Assembly (NCBI GenBank): GCA_902489775.1
Contig: CABUBH010000012.1
Span: 1 to 45,855, forward strand
Reading direction: 5' to 3'
DNA length: 45,855 bases
DNA from: an uncultured Collinsella sp.
GTDB lineage: Bacteria; Actinomycetota; Coriobacteriia; Coriobacteriales; Coriobacteriaceae
A program made the position numbers and the translations under genes. This document shows, piece after piece, positions 8,288 through 16,354 of this stretch. The notes below the pieces were generated by a model. It made no database searches and was not told the DNA's origin. It was given only the letters and a program-made list of their open reading frames with translations. Positions within the stretch are counted from its first letter, which is position 1, and every line of letters begins with the position of its first letter.

Positions 8288-8352
8288 GTTGCGGTGGAAT
8301 AGTTCCTGCTTGGGCCTTCAGAGGCCTTAAACAGGAACTATTCCACCGCAAC
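8288..8352. repeat. Dispersed hairpin repeat, copy 1
   Basis: Perfect 21-bp arms (8288-8308 and 8332-8352) flank a 23-bp centre. The core of the arm is GCGGTGGAATAGTTCC. A near-identical arm sequence recurs at 16262-16326. It lies 17 bp past the exporter stop codon and, on the minus strand, is followed by TTATTTT, so it may serve as the terminator of that gene. Confidence 0.85.
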
Positions 8353-8368
8353 TGATGAGGGAACGTGA

Positions 8369-9565
8369 TTAGGCGACAGGCTTTGCGCGGCGTATGGCCG
8401 GGAACATCACTGTGATAGCGAGGATGACGCCCACGGCGGCGATTGCGCCACCCGCGCAGCCGATCCAGGCGATACCGGGACCCGAAACCACGGCGCCGCC
8501 GATCGCGGTACCCATGCCAATACCGAGGTTAAACAGGCCCGAGAAGATCGACATGGCGACGGCCGACGAATCTGCCGGCGTGTGCTTGATGAGCTCGGCT
8601 TGGAACGCCACGTTAAAGGCCGTGGCGCAGCAGCCCCACAGCGCGCAGACGGCAAGCACTGCCACGAGCGACGATGCGGCCGGACCCATGAGCAGCAGAG
8701 CCACCGGCACGCCGGAGAGCGTAATCGCGAGGAACGGGAAGCGGTGCCCATCGAACAGTCGGCCGAATAGCCAGCTTCCGAGCAGACCAGAGCAGCCGAA
8801 CGCCGTCAGCGTCATAGTGATGGCGCTTGCGTCGACATGCGCGACCTGAGCCAGGAAAGGCTCGATATAGCTATAGCCCGTGTAATAGCCAGTTGCCATG
8901 AACACCGTGACCGCATAGAGCGCGATCAGTAACGGGTTCTTGAGCAGCTCGGGCAGTTGCTTGACGGTAAAGCGCTCGCCCGCCGGCATGGTGGGGAACA
9001 CCGTGGCCTGGTAGACGACCGCGACAGCAGACAGCGCTCCGACCACGGCAAACGTCATGCGCCAGCCCACGGCCAGGCCAATGGCACGGCCGAGCGGCAG
9101 GCCGAAGATCTGTGCGATGGAAGAGCCCGTGGCGATCATGCTGATAGCGAGCGCCCCATGGCGCGTGTCAACCAGGCGCGACGCCATGATCGAGGCGACC
9201 GACCAGAACACGGCGTGCGCGCAAGCGACCACCAGGCGCGCGCAGACCAGGATGGGATAAGTCGGCGCCACAGCGGACAGAAACTGGCCCAACGAAAACA
9301 CGGCCAGCACGCCCAGCAACATCCGCTTGAACTCAAAGCGCGAAGCGAACACCATGAGCGGCAACGACAGCAGCATGACGCCCCAGGCATAGACCGAGAT
9401 CATGATGCCCGCCTGGGCCTCGGTGAGCGAGAACGACGTGGCGATATCAGTCAAAAGGCCGATGGGCATAAACTCCGACGTGTTGAACACGAACGCACAG
9501 CAGGTGAGCCCGACGAGCGGGAGCCACTGCCTGAGCGTGATGCCGTCTTGCCTTGCCTGACTCAT
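8369..9565 (-). CDS. MFS transporter, SotB-like sugar/drug exporter
   Basis: Twelve-helix major facilitator of the DHA1 group (398 residues). The N-terminus has CAFVFNTSEFMPIGLL, a hallmark of SotB/YdeA arabinose-efflux-like proteins, followed by the motif-A-like loop RFEFKRML. ATG at 9565 follows GGAG at 9 nt; a TTG at 9580 is in frame but is not preceded by a ribosome site. Substrate is unknown. The gene stands alone, bounded by a hairpin repeat downstream and the feoB hairpin upstream. Confidence 0.85.
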   Translation of the reverse strand: MSQARQDGITLRQWLPLVGLTCCAFVFNTSEFMPIGLLTDIATSFSLTEAQAGIMISVYAWGVMLLSLPLMVFASRFEFKRMLLGVLAVFSLGQFLSAVAPTYPILVCARLVVACAHAVFWSVASIMASRLVDTRHGALAISMIATGSSIAQIFGLPLGRAIGLAVGWRMTFAVVGALSAVAVVYQATVFPTMPAGERFTVKQLPELLKNPLLIALYAVTVFMATGYYTGYSYIEPFLAQVAHVDASAITMTLTAFGCSGLLGSWLFGRLFDGHRFPFLAITLSGVPVALLLMGPAASSLVAVLAVCALWGCCATAFNVAFQAELIKHTPADSSAVAMSIFSGLFNLGIGMGTAIGGAVVSGPGIAWIGCAGGAIAAVGVILAITVMFPAIRRAKPVA

Positions 9566-9610
9566 ATATAACGTCTCCAATCATTTTGAGCGGAGGCGAT
9601 TATATAGCAA

Positions 9611-9645
9611 CGGCCCCGCATCCGTCAGCAACAGATGCGGGGCCG
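9611..9645 (-). terminator. Hairpin downstream of feoAB
   Basis: A 12-bp GC-rich stem (CGGCCCCGCATC and its complement) with an 11-bp loop lies about 40 bp past the FeoB stop codon. The following tract on the minus strand is only weakly T-rich (TTGCTATATAATC), so termination may be partial. TATATAAT just beyond may be part of the exporter promoter. Confidence 0.55.
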
Positions 9646-9686
9646 AAAACAATTCGATACACAGAGGTTGCACCGTCAATAAATAA

Positions 9687-12047
9687 CTAAGCCAACCCCA
9701 GCAATATGCCCGCCGAATGCACGACAAACGCTACGATCCAGGCGACCGTCACCTGAAACGCGAATACGGCAACGGCGTAGCGCACGCCCAGCTCGCTCTT
9801 GACGGCGCCGATCGCAGCCACGCACGGCGGGTACAGCAACGTAAAGACCAGGAACACATAGGCAGTAAACGGCGAAAACATGGTCGACAGTGCCGCGGGC
9901 GAGGTCGCGCCCAAAAGTACCGTGAGGGTCGAGATGACACTCTCCTTGGCGATAAGTCCGGTGACGAGCGCCGTGGATGCACGCCAGTCGCCAAACCCAA
10001 GCGGCGTCAGCGCCGGCGCGATGATGCTGCCGAGGCCCGCAAGCAGACTCTGCGACTGATCGGCGACCACATTAAAGCGGATATCGAACGTCTGAAGGAA
10101 CCAGATGACCACGGTAGCGGCAAAGATAATGGTAAAGGCCTTGGTAATAAAATCTTTGGCTTTATCCCATGCCAGCATCACTGTCGTCTTGACGCTCGGC
10201 AGGCGGTAATTGGGGAGCTCCATGATAAACGGCACCGGGTCGCCCTTAAATGCCGTGCGGTTGAGCACCAAAGCTGCGATACAGCCAACCGCAATACCAA
10301 TCAGATAGAGCGAGACCATGGCGGGAACTGTCGCCTGCGGGAAGAATGCTCCGCACAGCAGACCGTAGACCGGCAACTTGGCCGAGCAGCTCATGAACGG
10401 CGTAAGCATGACCGTCATCTTGCGGTCGTGCTCGGATGGGAGCGTACGGGTCGACATGATAGCCGGCACGGTGCAGCCAAAACCGACGAGCATAGGCACG
10501 AAGCTACGGCCCGACAGGCCAAAACGACGCAGCACCTTATCCATGACAAAGGCCACGCGCGCCATGTAGCCCGAGTCCTCCAGAATGGAGAGGAACAAGA
10601 AGAGCACGACGATAATCGGCAGGAAGGTCAGCACGCTGCCCACACCCGTAAGCACGCCGTCAACGGCCAGCGAGCGCACCACGTCGTTGGTGCCGAACGC
10701 CTTGAGGCCCGCATCGGCCGAGGCGATGATGGCAGCGATGCCGTCCTCCATGAGTCCCTGCAACGCCGCGCCGATCACGCCAAACGTCAGCCAAAAAACG
10801 AGACCCATGATCACCAGGAACGCCGGGATTGCCGTGTAGCGACCCGTCAGGATGCGGTCGATCTTGACGGAGCGCACGTGCTCGCGGCTCTCGTGCGGCT
10901 TGACGACGCAACGCCCGCACACGTCGCCGATAAAGCTAAAGCGCATATCGGCCAGCGCAGACAGGCGATCAGTGCCGGCCTCGCCCTCCATCTGAGTAAT
11001 AATGTGGTCGATGGCGTCAAGTTCGTTACGGTCCAGATGAAGCGCCTCGGTCACCAGCTCGTCGCCCTCAACCAGCTTGGTCGCCGCAAAACGCACCGGG
11101 ATATGCGCCGTCGCGGCATGGTCCTCGATAAGGTTGGCGATGCCGTGAATGCAGCGGTGCAGCGCGCCGCCGTCTGGACCATCGGGCGCGCAGAAGTCCA
11201 GGCGACCGGGGCGCTCGCGGAACCGCGCCACGTGCAAGGCATGATCCACCAACTCGCCAATACCCTCGTTGCGGGCAGCGCTAATGGGGACAACCGGCAC
11301 GCCCAACAGACTCTCGAGCAGGTTGACGTCAATGGCGCCACCGTTGGTCGTCACCTCGTCCATCATGTTGAGCGCGATGACCATGGGGCGATCGAGCTCC
11401 ATAAGCTGCAGCGTTAGGTACAGATTGCGCTCGATGTTGGTAGCGTCGATGATGTCGATGATGGCGTCGGGATGTTCATCCAGGATAAACTGGCGGCTTA
11501 CGATCTCTTCGCCCGTGTACGGCGACAGGGAGTAAATGCCTGGCAGGTCGGTAACGCTCGCCTCGGGGTGGTTACGGATGGTGCCATCCTTGCGGTCGAC
11601 CGTCACGCCGGGAAAGTTACCGACATGTTGATTGGAGCCCGTCAGCTGGTTGAACAGCGTGGTCTTACCGCAGTTTTGGTTGCCGGCGAGGGCAAAATGC
11701 AGGGGCGCGCCCTCGGGCACGGCCGTCTTGGCAGCACGGGGTGAATACGTCCCCTCGCCCAGGGCCGGGTGATCCGTCGTGCCGATTGCGGCGTTAGCGC
11801 GCGGGCCCGTATCTGTGTCGTGAACATCTACGAGCTCAATGCGAGCAGCATCGTCCTTGCGCAGCGTCAACTCGTAGCCGCGTAGGCGAATCTCGAGTGG
11901 GTCGCCCATGGGGGCGTACTTCATCATGGTGACTTCGGTGCCCGGCGTTAGGCCCATGTCCAAAATATGTTGTCGGAGTGCCTGGTCGTCCGATGCCACC
12001 GATGCGACAACGGCGTCCTTTCCAATCTCGAGTGTATCGAGCTTCAC
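9687..12047 (-). CDS. feoB: Ferrous iron transporter, FeoA-FeoB fusion
   Basis: Inner-membrane Fe(II) importer (786 residues). Residues ~1-80 form a FeoA SH3-like domain (MGLTPGTEVTMMKYAPMGDP). Then comes the FeoB G domain with GNQNCGKTTLFN, a VGNFPGVTVDRKDG switch, DLPGIYSL and NMMDE, and a membrane part with Gate motifs GFGCTVPAIMSTR and MSCSAKLPVYGLLCGAF. The GTG at 12047 is chosen because GGAGG precedes it at 9 nt; longer in-frame extensions would include the operator region. Other genera usually encode FeoA separately. Confidence 0.94.
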   Translation of the reverse strand: MKLDTLEIGKDAVVASVASDDQALRQHILDMGLTPGTEVTMMKYAPMGDPLEIRLRGYELTLRKDDAARIELVDVHDTDTGPRANAAIGTTDHPALGEGTYSPRAAKTAVPEGAPLHFALAGNQNCGKTTLFNQLTGSNQHVGNFPGVTVDRKDGTIRNHPEASVTDLPGIYSLSPYTGEEIVSRQFILDEHPDAIIDIIDATNIERNLYLTLQLMELDRPMVIALNMMDEVTTNGGAIDVNLLESLLGVPVVPISAARNEGIGELVDHALHVARFRERPGRLDFCAPDGPDGGALHRCIHGIANLIEDHAATAHIPVRFAATKLVEGDELVTEALHLDRNELDAIDHIITQMEGEAGTDRLSALADMRFSFIGDVCGRCVVKPHESREHVRSVKIDRILTGRYTAIPAFLVIMGLVFWLTFGVIGAALQGLMEDGIAAIIASADAGLKAFGTNDVVRSLAVDGVLTGVGSVLTFLPIIVVLFLFLSILEDSGYMARVAFVMDKVLRRFGLSGRSFVPMLVGFGCTVPAIMSTRTLPSEHDRKMTVMLTPFMSCSAKLPVYGLLCGAFFPQATVPAMVSLYLIGIAVGCIAALVLNRTAFKGDPVPFIMELPNYRLPSVKTTVMLAWDKAKDFITKAFTIIFAATVVIWFLQTFDIRFNVVADQSQSLLAGLGSIIAPALTPLGFGDWRASTALVTGLIAKESVISTLTVLLGATSPAALSTMFSPFTAYVFLVFTLLYPPCVAAIGAVKSELGVRYAVAVFAFQVTVAWIVAFVVHSAGILLGLA

Positions 12048-12094
12048 GTCCGCGTTCCTCCCCCGGCGCCCACAGGGCGTTGCATTTATGTTCA

Positions 12095-12123
12095 CCATGG
12101 CTAACCGTTTGCCATGGCTAACC
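12095..12123. promoter_or_regulatory. Direct-repeat operator candidate of feoAB
   Basis: CCATGGCTAACC occurs twice (12095-12106 and 12112-12123) with a 17-bp period, just downstream of the likely transcription start. GGTTAGCC around the CCATGG centre resembles half sites of DtxR/IdeR-type iron boxes. An iron-dependent repressor site is the natural reading, but the regulator is not in this window. Confidence 0.45.
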
Positions 12124-12136
12124 AATTTATCCATGC

Positions 12137-12166
12137 ATGATAGCGCGAACATACAACGATGTTCAA
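12137..12166 (-). promoter_or_regulatory. feoAB promoter
   Basis: On the minus strand TTGAAC (12161-12166) and TATCAT (12137-12142) are 18 bp apart, about 90 bp upstream of the GTG start. The repeated CCATGGCTAACC follows immediately, an arrangement suited to repression. Confidence 0.65.
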
Positions 12167-12246
12167 TCGACAGATCGGTGCAATGGGGACAGATCGCTTT
12201 GCCCAATAGATGCGATGCGGAACAACCAGGCGCGGGAGGGGATTCT

Positions 12247-12510
12247 GGGACACGGTTTCCCAGACGGCACCCTTTCGGAAACCGCACCCCACTATTCAGG
12301 CGAATTCCGGGATGCAGTTTCCCGATGGGGGCTCCTGGGGAAACTGCATCCCACTCCGAAACGCTAAAACGGGATGGGCTTTCCGACTGAGGTCTCTAGC
12401 GGAAACTGCGTCCCGGAATAGGCACTCAGACTGAGACGTATTTTCCCGATCGAGCCCCTCGGGGAAACTGCGGCCCGGAATCTGCGCCCAAAACGGGACG
12501 CGGTTTCCCC
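12247..12510. repeat. Palindrome array A, 62-bp period
   Basis: Five units begin at 12247, 12309, 12371, 12433 and 12495, exactly 62 bp apart; the last is truncated. Each full unit is a 44-bp imperfect palindrome, GGGAYGCAGTTTCCC, a 14-bp loop, then GGGAAACTGCRTCCC, followed by an 18-bp linker that often ends AAAC. Arms vary by compensating and single changes; linkers differ but are related. No coding frame is supported. The array lies between the feoAB promoter and the APC permease 3' end. Confidence 0.9.
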
Positions 12511-12799
12511 AAGGACCGAATCAGCCGCCCGCCCCTCGTCAAAATCATCCGCTTTCCTCTGTCGCATGCAGAACATCCAAGGAGTGTCCCAGAGTGCCGG
12601 CACAATAGGAACGTCCCCAGCTGCCGGCAGCATTTCGCCGCAACTGCAAAACCCGCGCGGGCAATCGTAGTCACCTGCGCGGGTTTAGTGGGCGCTCACA
12701 AAGGTACGTTACAGAGGCCCACGTCAGTTATGGATTACCGAACGGCACCGGCACGCGATGCCTCAGTCGGCGTACCAAGCGATGAAGCTTGCCGCAGTC
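12511..12799. other. Intergenic region downstream of the APC permease
   Basis: The stretch contains a hairpin at 12648-12688 built from AAACCCGCGC and its complement, followed on the minus strand by TTTTGCAG. This is a plausible late terminator of the permease transcript. Nothing else with coding character is seen. Confidence 0.45.
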
Positions 12800-14263
12800 C
12801 TAGACAATCGGCGCAATGCCGGCAAAGTGCAGATACAGCGAAATGATTGCCACGACAATGACCACCGCTGCGATCAGCTTGTCGTGCAGATGCGGAAGCA
12901 CCGGCTTACCGCGGCCTCGCTCACCCAGCATATAGACGGGAATGGCCGGAGCAAAAAGAATCGTCGTGATCATAACGCCCTGGAGACCAGTCGACCACAC
13001 CAGGAACAATGTGTAGATGAAGCCGAGTGTACCGAAGAAGCGGGCTTTGCCGACGCTTGGCGCATGCGGCCCGTCCAGATGCTCGTTCTTCCAGCCAATC
13101 ACCATGTAGTAGGCTGCCGAGCACACGTACGGAACCAGAATCGTGTTGACCGCGCAGCTATAGAAGAACTGGTAGGTGCTCGCCGCCACATACGACACAA
13201 TCAAGAAGAGCTGCGTGATACCGGAGCTCACGAGAACCGTTACCACCGGGGCGTCGTGCTTGTTCGTCTTGGCAAACGCCAGAGGGAAGGATCCCTGGCG
13301 CGCTGCCTCGAACGGCGTCTCGGATGCAATGATGACATAGCCCAGCATCGCGCCGACCAACGAGAGAATAACGCCAAGGTTTACGATGGCAGCGCCAACA
13401 GGACCGATTGCGCGCTCAAGAATTCCCGCCATAGAAGGCGTTGCGAGCTGTGCCATCTCCTCGCGCGGCATAATGCCAAGCGACAGCATCGAGATAATCA
13501 GATACAGCGTGAACACGGCAGCAAATCCGAGTGCCGTCGAGCGACCGACGTCACGCACGTACTTTGCACGGCCCGAGATGACGACAGCGCCCTCGATGCC
13601 TGTGAAGACCCAGACAAGGGCGATCATGGTCGAGACGACTTGCTCACCAAACCCAGGACCAGCTGGTTCTCCCCAGAAGTTGTCCATAAAGATATCGACG
13701 TTGAACTTACCCAGGAGCACAATGCTCAGAACAAAGAGTCCCAGCGGCACCAGCTTTGCCAACGTGACGATCGTGTTAATGCCCGCGGCCTCCTTGACGC
13801 CACGGAGTACAAGAGCGGTAAGGAACCATAGAAATACGCTGGCGCAGATGATGGAAAGCAGATTGTTGCCCGCACCAAACGCGGGAAAGAAATAGCCCAG
13901 TGCGCTAAACAGCAAGAGAGCAAAGCTCACGTTGGAAAGGCATGCGCTGATCCAGTAGCCCCAGGCGGAGTTGAAACCAATGTAATCGCCAAAGCCTGCC
14001 GCAGCGTATGCATAGATGCCGCCGGTTAAGTCGGGACGAGCCTGAGATAGACCGTTGAACACCATCATCAACGCAAAGACGCCTATAAAACAAATTCCCC
14101 ACGAGACGATAACCGCACCGGTATTGGCTCCGCCCGCTGCCATATCGCCGGCGAGAGAAAAGATACCGCCACAAATACTGGCGGTAATGACCATCATGGT
14201 CAGACGAAAGAGATCGAGGCCATTAGGGTCGATAATCTCATCGTTTTGAGCTTTAGAGGCCAT
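12800..14263 (-). CDS. APC-family amino acid permease, arginine/ornithine antiporter-like
   Basis: Integral membrane transporter (487 residues, about 12 helices) of the basic amino acid/polyamine antiporter group. Features include ITASICGGIFSLAGDMAAGGA in helix 1 with the GIF-type bend, an NGLSQARPDLTGGIYAYA segment and WVFTGIEGAVVISGRAK in helix 6. ATG follows AAGGGGG. It is downstream of a DDAH-type hydrolase, and a terminator-like hairpin separates the two genes, so expression is probably by read-through. Likely cargo is arginine or methylarginine in exchange for citrulline or ornithine (inference). Confidence 0.85.
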   Translation of the reverse strand: MASKAQNDEIIDPNGLDLFRLTMMVITASICGGIFSLAGDMAAGGANTGAVIVSWGICFIGVFALMMVFNGLSQARPDLTGGIYAYAAAGFGDYIGFNSAWGYWISACLSNVSFALLLFSALGYFFPAFGAGNNLLSIICASVFLWFLTALVLRGVKEAAGINTIVTLAKLVPLGLFVLSIVLLGKFNVDIFMDNFWGEPAGPGFGEQVVSTMIALVWVFTGIEGAVVISGRAKYVRDVGRSTALGFAAVFTLYLIISMLSLGIMPREEMAQLATPSMAGILERAIGPVGAAIVNLGVILSLVGAMLGYVIIASETPFEAARQGSFPLAFAKTNKHDAPVVTVLVSSGITQLFLIVSYVAASTYQFFYSCAVNTILVPYVCSAAYYMVIGWKNEHLDGPHAPSVGKARFFGTLGFIYTLFLVWSTGLQGVMITTILFAPAIPVYMLGERGRGKPVLPHLHDKLIAAVVIVVAIISLYLHFAGIAPIV

Positions 14264-14292
14264 TGTATGTGCACCCCCTTCATCATGTGATC

Positions 14293-14337
14293 GAACAAAA
14301 GATGGCCCGGACGTCCCGAATCGGGTGCCGGGCCATC
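14293..14337 (-). terminator. Hairpin between DDAH-type gene and permease
   Basis: A strong stem GATGGCCCGG/CCGGGCCATC with an inner stem (14301-14337) is followed on the minus strand by TTTTGTTC. It sits only about 30 bp before the permease start, leaving little room for an independent promoter. It may tune the ratio of the two products. Confidence 0.75.
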
Positions 14338-14372
14338 GGTCAAGCGATCATCAGACTGTTACAGCTATCGCG

Positions 14373-15149
14373 TTAGAAGCGCAGTGACAGGCAAGAAAGG
14401 CCACCGTCGACCTTGCGATACTCGGAGGTATCGACGACGAGCGTCTTGTAGCCCAGATCCTGCACGGCCTTGAGCACGGTCGGATAGCCCTCGGCAACGA
14501 TGACCGTACCGTTGACCCAGATGCAGTTAGCGCCATAGGCCTCGTCCTCGGGCACGACAATCTTGTTGTACTGGGCAAAGTCGGGCTTATCGATGAACTC
14601 GCCGGAGACGAGCATGTTGTTGTCCTCGATGTAGTTGACGCCCGTCTTGAGGTGCAGGACCTCCTCCAGCGGAACCTCGGAACCCTCGAGGCCCCAGCCC
14701 TCGAGAATCTCGCAGAACTGGCGAATGCCCTCTTCATTGGTGCGAGCGGAGCGACCGACATAGAAATGATCGCCGACCATCATGACGTCGCCGCCGTCGA
14801 GCGTGCCGGGAGAAACAATGTGCTTGACATGCTCGTCGTCAAAGAAGCGACGGACGACCGGCTCGATCTCGTCCTTCTCGCCGTTGCGGCTGTCGGCACC
14901 GGGGTTGGTAATAATGGCGCCGCAGCGAGTGATGACGGCCGGATCCTCGACGAAGCAGCTGTCGGGATACTGCTCGAGGGCAGGCAGCACCGACACGTCC
15001 ACGCCACACTGCTCGAGCGCATGCTCATAATCGTAGTGCTCCTCAATGGCGCGCTCGTAGATAGGCTGGCCAAGCTCGGGTGCGCTCGTGATGCCATTGC
15101 TCAGGGACTTGCCGGGACGACGGATGATAGCGTGGCTGAACTTGGTCAT
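14373..15149 (-). CDS. Dimethylarginine dimethylaminohydrolase-like amidinohydrolase
   Basis: Guanidino-group modifying enzyme that would release citrulline from (methyl)arginine. The 258-residue length matches bacterial DDAH rather than the ~400-residue arginine deiminase. It shows HAIIRRPGKSLSNGIT, PDSCFVEDPAVI, TLDGGDVMMVGDHFYVGRS, His166 in VLHLKTG and the catalytic Cys253 in GGLSCLSLRF at the very C-terminus. The start follows AAGGAGG at 6 nt. It is divergent from a GntR regulator with a palindromic operator between them. Arginine deiminase activity cannot be excluded from sequence. Confidence 0.85.
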   Translation of the reverse strand: MTKFSHAIIRRPGKSLSNGITSAPELGQPIYERAIEEHYDYEHALEQCGVDVSVLPALEQYPDSCFVEDPAVITRCGAIITNPGADSRNGEKDEIEPVVRRFFDDEHVKHIVSPGTLDGGDVMMVGDHFYVGRSARTNEEGIRQFCEILEGWGLEGSEVPLEEVLHLKTGVNYIEDNNMLVSGEFIDKPDFAQYNKIVVPEDEAYGANCIWVNGTVIVAEGYPTVLKAVQDLGYKTLVVDTSEYRKVDGGLSCLSLRF

Positions 15150-15217
15150 GATGATCCTCCTTGGATCTCCTAGCCGAGGGCGAACTTCCTTGTGTCCGCC
15201 CTCCTTTCGATGGCTTA

Positions 15218-15257
15218 ATCATAGGGCGGTTTTCCTGTTTTGTATATTGTATACAAT
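15218..15257 (-). promoter_or_regulatory. Promoter and GntR-type operator of the DDAH-type gene
   Basis: A perfect 12-bp palindrome ATTGTATACAAT (15246-15257), of the type bound by FadR-family GntR proteins, lies close to a -10 box TATGAT (15218-15223, minus strand). The adjacent divergent gene is a FadR-type GntR regulator, so binding there would block or adjust transcription. The -35 box is weak (TATACA, 17 bp). Confidence 0.6.
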
Positions 15258-15332
15258 CATGAACGGTAGATATTTCTCGGTGAGCGTACTCTCACGTTTC
15301 GGCACGAAGTAGCATGATTTAACTGGTCGTTC

Positions 15333-15338
15333 TATAAT
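15333..15338 (+). promoter_or_regulatory. Candidate -10 box of the GntR gene
   Basis: TATAAT lies about 65 bp upstream of the GntR start in an AT-rich stretch; the -35 region at 17 bp (TAGCAT) is poor. It could be an activated or weak autoregulated promoter. Confidence 0.4.
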
Positions 15339-15403
15339 TCAACTGAGCTATTCAAGTGAAATGTATTTAGTTTTAAAAATATACAGTTAAAGGATATACG
15401 TTC

Positions 15404-16054
15404 ATGGAAACACTCAGAAGGCCCCTGAAGGACCACGTATACGACTACATTTCGAGCCGCATTGACGCCGGCGAGTTGTCCGCCGGCGACCGTTTGAGCG
15501 AGCAAGCGATCTGCGATGCCATGGGCGTGTCGCGCACGCCGGTTCGCGAAGCGCTCATCCAGCTGGCAAGCGATGGCTATCTGGACAACCTCCCCCGCCG
15601 CGGATTCCGTGTCCGCGGGTTCGATCAGCAAAACGCCGTTGAAGTCTTCGAGATCATGGGGCCGCTGGACGGGCAGGCGGCGTACCTCGCCTGCCCGAAC
15701 CTAACCGACGATGACATTACGCAGCTTAAATTTCTCGTCGGCTCCATGGACCTTGCGATCCAAGGCGGTCTTATCCGAAAGTACGACGATATTCAGCGAG
15801 ACTTTCACCTTACGTACTTCAACCGCTGTGGCAACGATCGTCTGCGCGACATGATTTCACAGCTCGAGCGTTGCTTTATCAAGCGCGATTACGAGACTGT
15901 TGACCAGGAGACGGCGTGTAAGCTGCTCAATAAAGCCAACAACGAACATGCTCATATTCTTGAGTTGTTCGAAGCACGAGATGCGACGGGCGTGCGCGAC
16001 TACGTTCGCGATGTCCATTGGAACACAGAAAACGCCCAGTTCACCGTTTGGTAG
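15404..16054 (+). CDS. GntR-family transcriptional regulator (FadR subfamily)
   Basis: DNA-binding regulator of 216 residues. The N-terminal winged helix shows LKDHVYDYISSRIDAGELSAGDRLSEQAICDAMGVSRTPVREAL-type content (residues ~8-50), and the C-terminal part is an FCD helical ligand domain (RDFHLTYFNRCGNDRL, NEHAHILELFEARD). AAAGGAT precedes the ATG at 8 nt. It is divergent from the DDAH-type gene and likely controls it through ATTGTATACAAT. Its stop codon lies inside the left half of the first, degenerate unit of palindrome array B. Confidence 0.92.
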   Translation: METLRRPLKDHVYDYISSRIDAGELSAGDRLSEQAICDAMGVSRTPVREALIQLASDGYLDNLPRRGFRVRGFDQQNAVEVFEIMGPLDGQAAYLACPNLTDDDITQLKFLVGSMDLAIQGGLIRKYDDIQRDFHLTYFNRCGNDRLRDMISQLERCFIKRDYETVDQETACKLLNKANNEHAHILELFEARDATGVRDYVRDVHWNTENAQFTVW

Positions 16055-16070
16055 GAAACGATGCCCTTGC

Positions 16071-16250
16071 GGAAAGCGTGTCCCGTTATTCCCGCTCGAA
16101 ACGGGTCGCAGTTTCCCAACGGGGCCCCTCGGGGAAACTGCGACCCAGAATTTGAGCTCGAAACGGGATGTGGTTTCCAAATCGAGGCCCTATGGGAAAC
16201 CGTGCCCCACCTTGAAGGGCGAGACTGGGGTGCAGTTTCCGGACGGGACA
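16071..16250. repeat. Palindrome array B, 62-bp period
   Basis: Units start at 16103, 16165 and 16227, again exactly 62 bp apart, with the last one truncated. A half unit (GGAAAGCGTGTCCC from 16071) fits the same register, so its left half would overlap the end of the GntR gene. The palindrome (GGGTCGCAGTTTCCC and complement in the first full unit), 14-bp loop and 18-bp linker all match array A. The array lies downstream of the GntR gene and upstream, in the convergent sense, of the esterase. Confidence 0.9.
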
Positions 16251-16261
16251 TCAAAAACAAA

Positions 16262-16326
16262 GTTGCGGTGGAATAGTTCCTGGATGGGCTGGTTGATGCC
16301 CCAGATCGGAACTATTTCACCGCAAG
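16262..16326. repeat. Dispersed hairpin repeat, copy 2
   Basis: Arms 16262-16280 and 16308-16326 carry the same GCGGTGGAATAGTTCC core as copy 1 at 8288-8352, with two differences in the right arm; the 27-bp centre is unrelated. It sits directly after array B between convergent genes, where a two-way terminator would be useful. Confidence 0.85.
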
Positions 16327-16354
16327 TTATTGAAGGGCTGGGATGCCCGTCCTC

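Noticed and set aside
9717..11417. A 566-codon plus-strand frame opposite feoB
   Set aside because: It is Arg/His/Gln-rich low-complexity sequence without a ribosome site and lies wholly opposite well-conserved FeoB.
12247..12510. Reading array A as a CRISPR array
   Set aside because: The conserved units are 44-bp palindromes that vary among themselves, linkers are only 18 bp and related to each other, and no cas gene is in the window.
14373..15149. Arginine deiminase (arcA)
   Set aside because: The 258-residue length and the Cys very near the C-terminus fit DDAH-like enzymes; arginine deiminases are about 400 residues. Some arginine activity cannot be excluded.
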